From contig JANQSM010000094.1 in assembly GCA_028284025.1 (NCBI GenBank), positions 1 to 5,290 on the forward strand: a stretch of DNA of 5,290 bases, read 5' to 3'. Shown piece after piece: positions 4,147-5,290 of the stretch; within the stretch, counting starts at the first letter, position 1, and every line of letters begins with the position of its first letter. A program made the position numbers and the translations under genes. The notes beneath the pieces were generated by a model, which worked only from the letters and a program-made list of their open reading frames with translations, was not told the DNA's origin and searched no databases. This DNA comes from Alphaproteobacteria bacterium (GTDB lineage: Bacteria; Pseudomonadota; Alphaproteobacteria; JANQSM01).

Positions 4147-5290
4147 ATGACTGATAAAACATCCAAAATAAAATCTTCTTCACCAGTTACTGGATCATCT
4201 TCCCAAAGCAAGCCTGCTAAATTTATTCTTGTTCTTGTGACTATGGTAGTTGTGTTGGCTGCGGCAACAGTTGGGGGATATTATTACCTTAGTCACCAGA
4301 TTGACCGACATGTTGAAGAGTTGAATGCTTTTTTAACATTCCATCTGCCTGGTGCGCAGGTGACGTATAAGTCTAAAAGTCCTGAAGTATTTAGCAAAGC
4401 CATAAGGTTTGAAGGATTGGATGTAACCTATCAGGGGCAAACGGTTTTCGCTGCTGATGCGGTGAGGTTTTCTGATATTAGATCTAAAAACCCTGAACAC
4501 ATTGAGTTTCATGTAGATGCGCAAAGCTTTTTCTATGATTTTAAATCCTTTATTCAAGCGCATAAGGAAGTTGTTCAAAATAGCCAGAAAGAGTTGATAG
4601 AAGATACTTTGGACGCCTTCCCAGAAATGCGGTCTACTTTAGCTGAATTAAGGATGGATTTTAATTTAGATACTGCAAATGATATTTTTCACATTGCAAA
4701 TTTTTACGGCCTTGATAACGAAATTAGGTTGGGTGAATTACAACGGGTATTGGAATTTGACGCGCTAACAATTGAATCCAAATTTACTGATACTTTTAAC
4801 GGGGAAGGGACATTTAATTTAAATAATTTTACGGCCTATGATAAGGGCTATCTTGAAGATGCAGAATATGCTGACCTGGAATTCGTGCTCTATTCCATCG
4901 ACGATGGAGCGCAGTACGGCTTTGAAAAGTTTGCATTACATTTAGGAAATGAAAAAGGCGCTACAGAGGAGGCTTTTTCTTTTGATTCTATGGATATTTC
5001 TAGCAATGTGTCCTTCAAGGAGTATTTTGAAGACCCAAAAGCCCTTAAGCTTAAAAATGATTTACCGATTCCCACAGATCAATCTTTAATGGTTTCCGGC
5101 TTCAAATTTAAGATCCCGGACTTAGAAAATACCAAGGTTTTTAAAGATGCAGGATATGATTTTTTAACCGGTAATTTAAATAGTAGTAGCAAAATTAATC
5201 CCCAGGAAAAGGCCATGAACTGGGGTTTTAAAATTGTTTTTGATCAAATGGGGGAATTTTCTCTTGGCTTAAATTTGAGCAATATGGACT
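4147..5290 (+). CDS. Membrane-anchored exported protein of unknown function (partial)
   Basis: The reading frame is open from ATG 4147 to the window edge (381 codons plus one base), so the C-terminus is missing. AAAGG (4135-4139) lies seven bases before the ATG, and an in-frame stop at 4123-4125 rules out a longer start. A Ser/Lys-rich cytoplasmic stretch (1-25) precedes one clear TM segment (about 26-48, FILVLVTMVVVLAAATVGGYY). The rest carries no further TM segment and would lie outside the inner membrane. It has beta-rich parts (for example QVTYKSKS 71-78, IRFEGLDVTYQGQTVFAADAVRF 86-108) and a charged helical part (about 131-170). This 'one TM plus long beta-rich domain' shape recalls YdgA/DUF945- or AsmA-like periplasmic proteins, but I see no diagnostic motif and give no function. 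It is more AT-rich than the phage genes (33-38% GC in sampled 60-base stretches against 42-53% in the coat). It could be a host gene bordering a prophage or a cargo (moron) gene. Confidence 0.85.
   Translation, partial: MTDKTSKIKSSSPVTGSSSQSKPAKFILVLVTMVVVLAAATVGGYYYLSHQIDRHVEELNAFLTFHLPGAQVTYKSKSPEVFSKAIRFEGLDVTYQGQTVFAADAVRFSDIRSKNPEHIEFHVDAQSFFYDFKSFIQAHKEVVQNSQKELIEDTLDAFPEMRSTLAELRMDFNLDTANDIFHIANFYGLDNEIRLGELQRVLEFDALTIESKFTDTFNGEGTFNLNNFTAYDKGYLEDAEYADLEFVLYSIDDGAQYGFEKFALHLGNEKGATEEAFSFDSMDISSNVSFKEYFEDPKALKLKNDLPIPTDQSLMVSGFKFKIPDLENTKVFKDAGYDFLTGNLNSSSKINPQEKAMNWGFKIVFDQMGEFSLGLNLSNMD

Noticed and set aside
4333..5075. Minus-strand open frames opposite the membrane protein gene
   Set aside because: The + strand frame is open for over 380 codons with a good start, TM segment and ribosome site, so the reverse frames are shadows.
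1..5290. CRISPR array, tRNA, insertion sequence or att site
   Set aside because: No regularly spaced repeats, no tRNA cloverleaf, no transposase or terminal inverted repeats, and no integrase or flanking direct repeat were seen by reading.

Overview
The window is a stretch of late structural genes from a tailed bacteriophage or prophage, all on the + strand, followed by one membrane-anchored protein gene that runs off the right edge. The coat, neck and tail proteins belong to families common in phages of Proteobacteria. Clear Shine-Dalgarno sites, moderate GC (roughly 40-50% in the phage genes by eye) and a single-TM exported protein in the last gene fit a Gram-negative, probably proteobacterial, host. 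Genus cannot be told from this window. Whether it is a free phage, an intact prophage or a remnant also cannot be settled, because no integrase, att site, terminase or lysis gene is present.

Layout. 1-160: the end of an unseen upstream gene at most, then a terminator-like hairpin (63-93), a second adjacent hairpin (94-114) and the coat ribosome site. 161-1303: major capsid protein of the P22 gp5 coat family, with an inserted beta domain. 1304-1630: a 327-base gap holding a small inverted repeat, a very strong intrinsic terminator (1355-1391), an 8-bp inverted repeat and a sigma70-like promoter with a perfect TATAAT. 1631-1996: probable head-closure (stopper) protein. 2015-2425: HK97 gp10-like neck/tail-completion protein. 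2459-2875: tail terminator. 2922-4067: tail tube protein, also with an inserted beta domain. 4147 to the edge: a new gene encoding an N-terminal TM anchor followed by a large exported domain. It is more AT-rich than the rest and not an expected phage tail gene.

How the genes work together. The coat protein builds the capsid shell. The stopper, gp10-like protein and tail terminator form the neck and the tail's head-proximal end, and the tube protein polymerises into the tail. Everything after the coat fits a siphovirus-like (non-contractile) morphogenesis module, although P22 itself is a podovirus; P22-fold coats are known in many long-tailed phages. The coat gene looks like its own transcription unit, with terminators on both sides, and the neck/tail genes appear to restart from their own promoter.

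Oddities. No head-tail adaptor gene lies between coat and stopper. No tail chaperone or tape measure follows the tube gene within the window. Similar small beta domains seem to be inserted in both coat and tube proteins. The last gene's ribosome site may be folded into a hairpin. I do not see a clearly new biological system; the transcriptional layout and the last gene are the points most worth checking.
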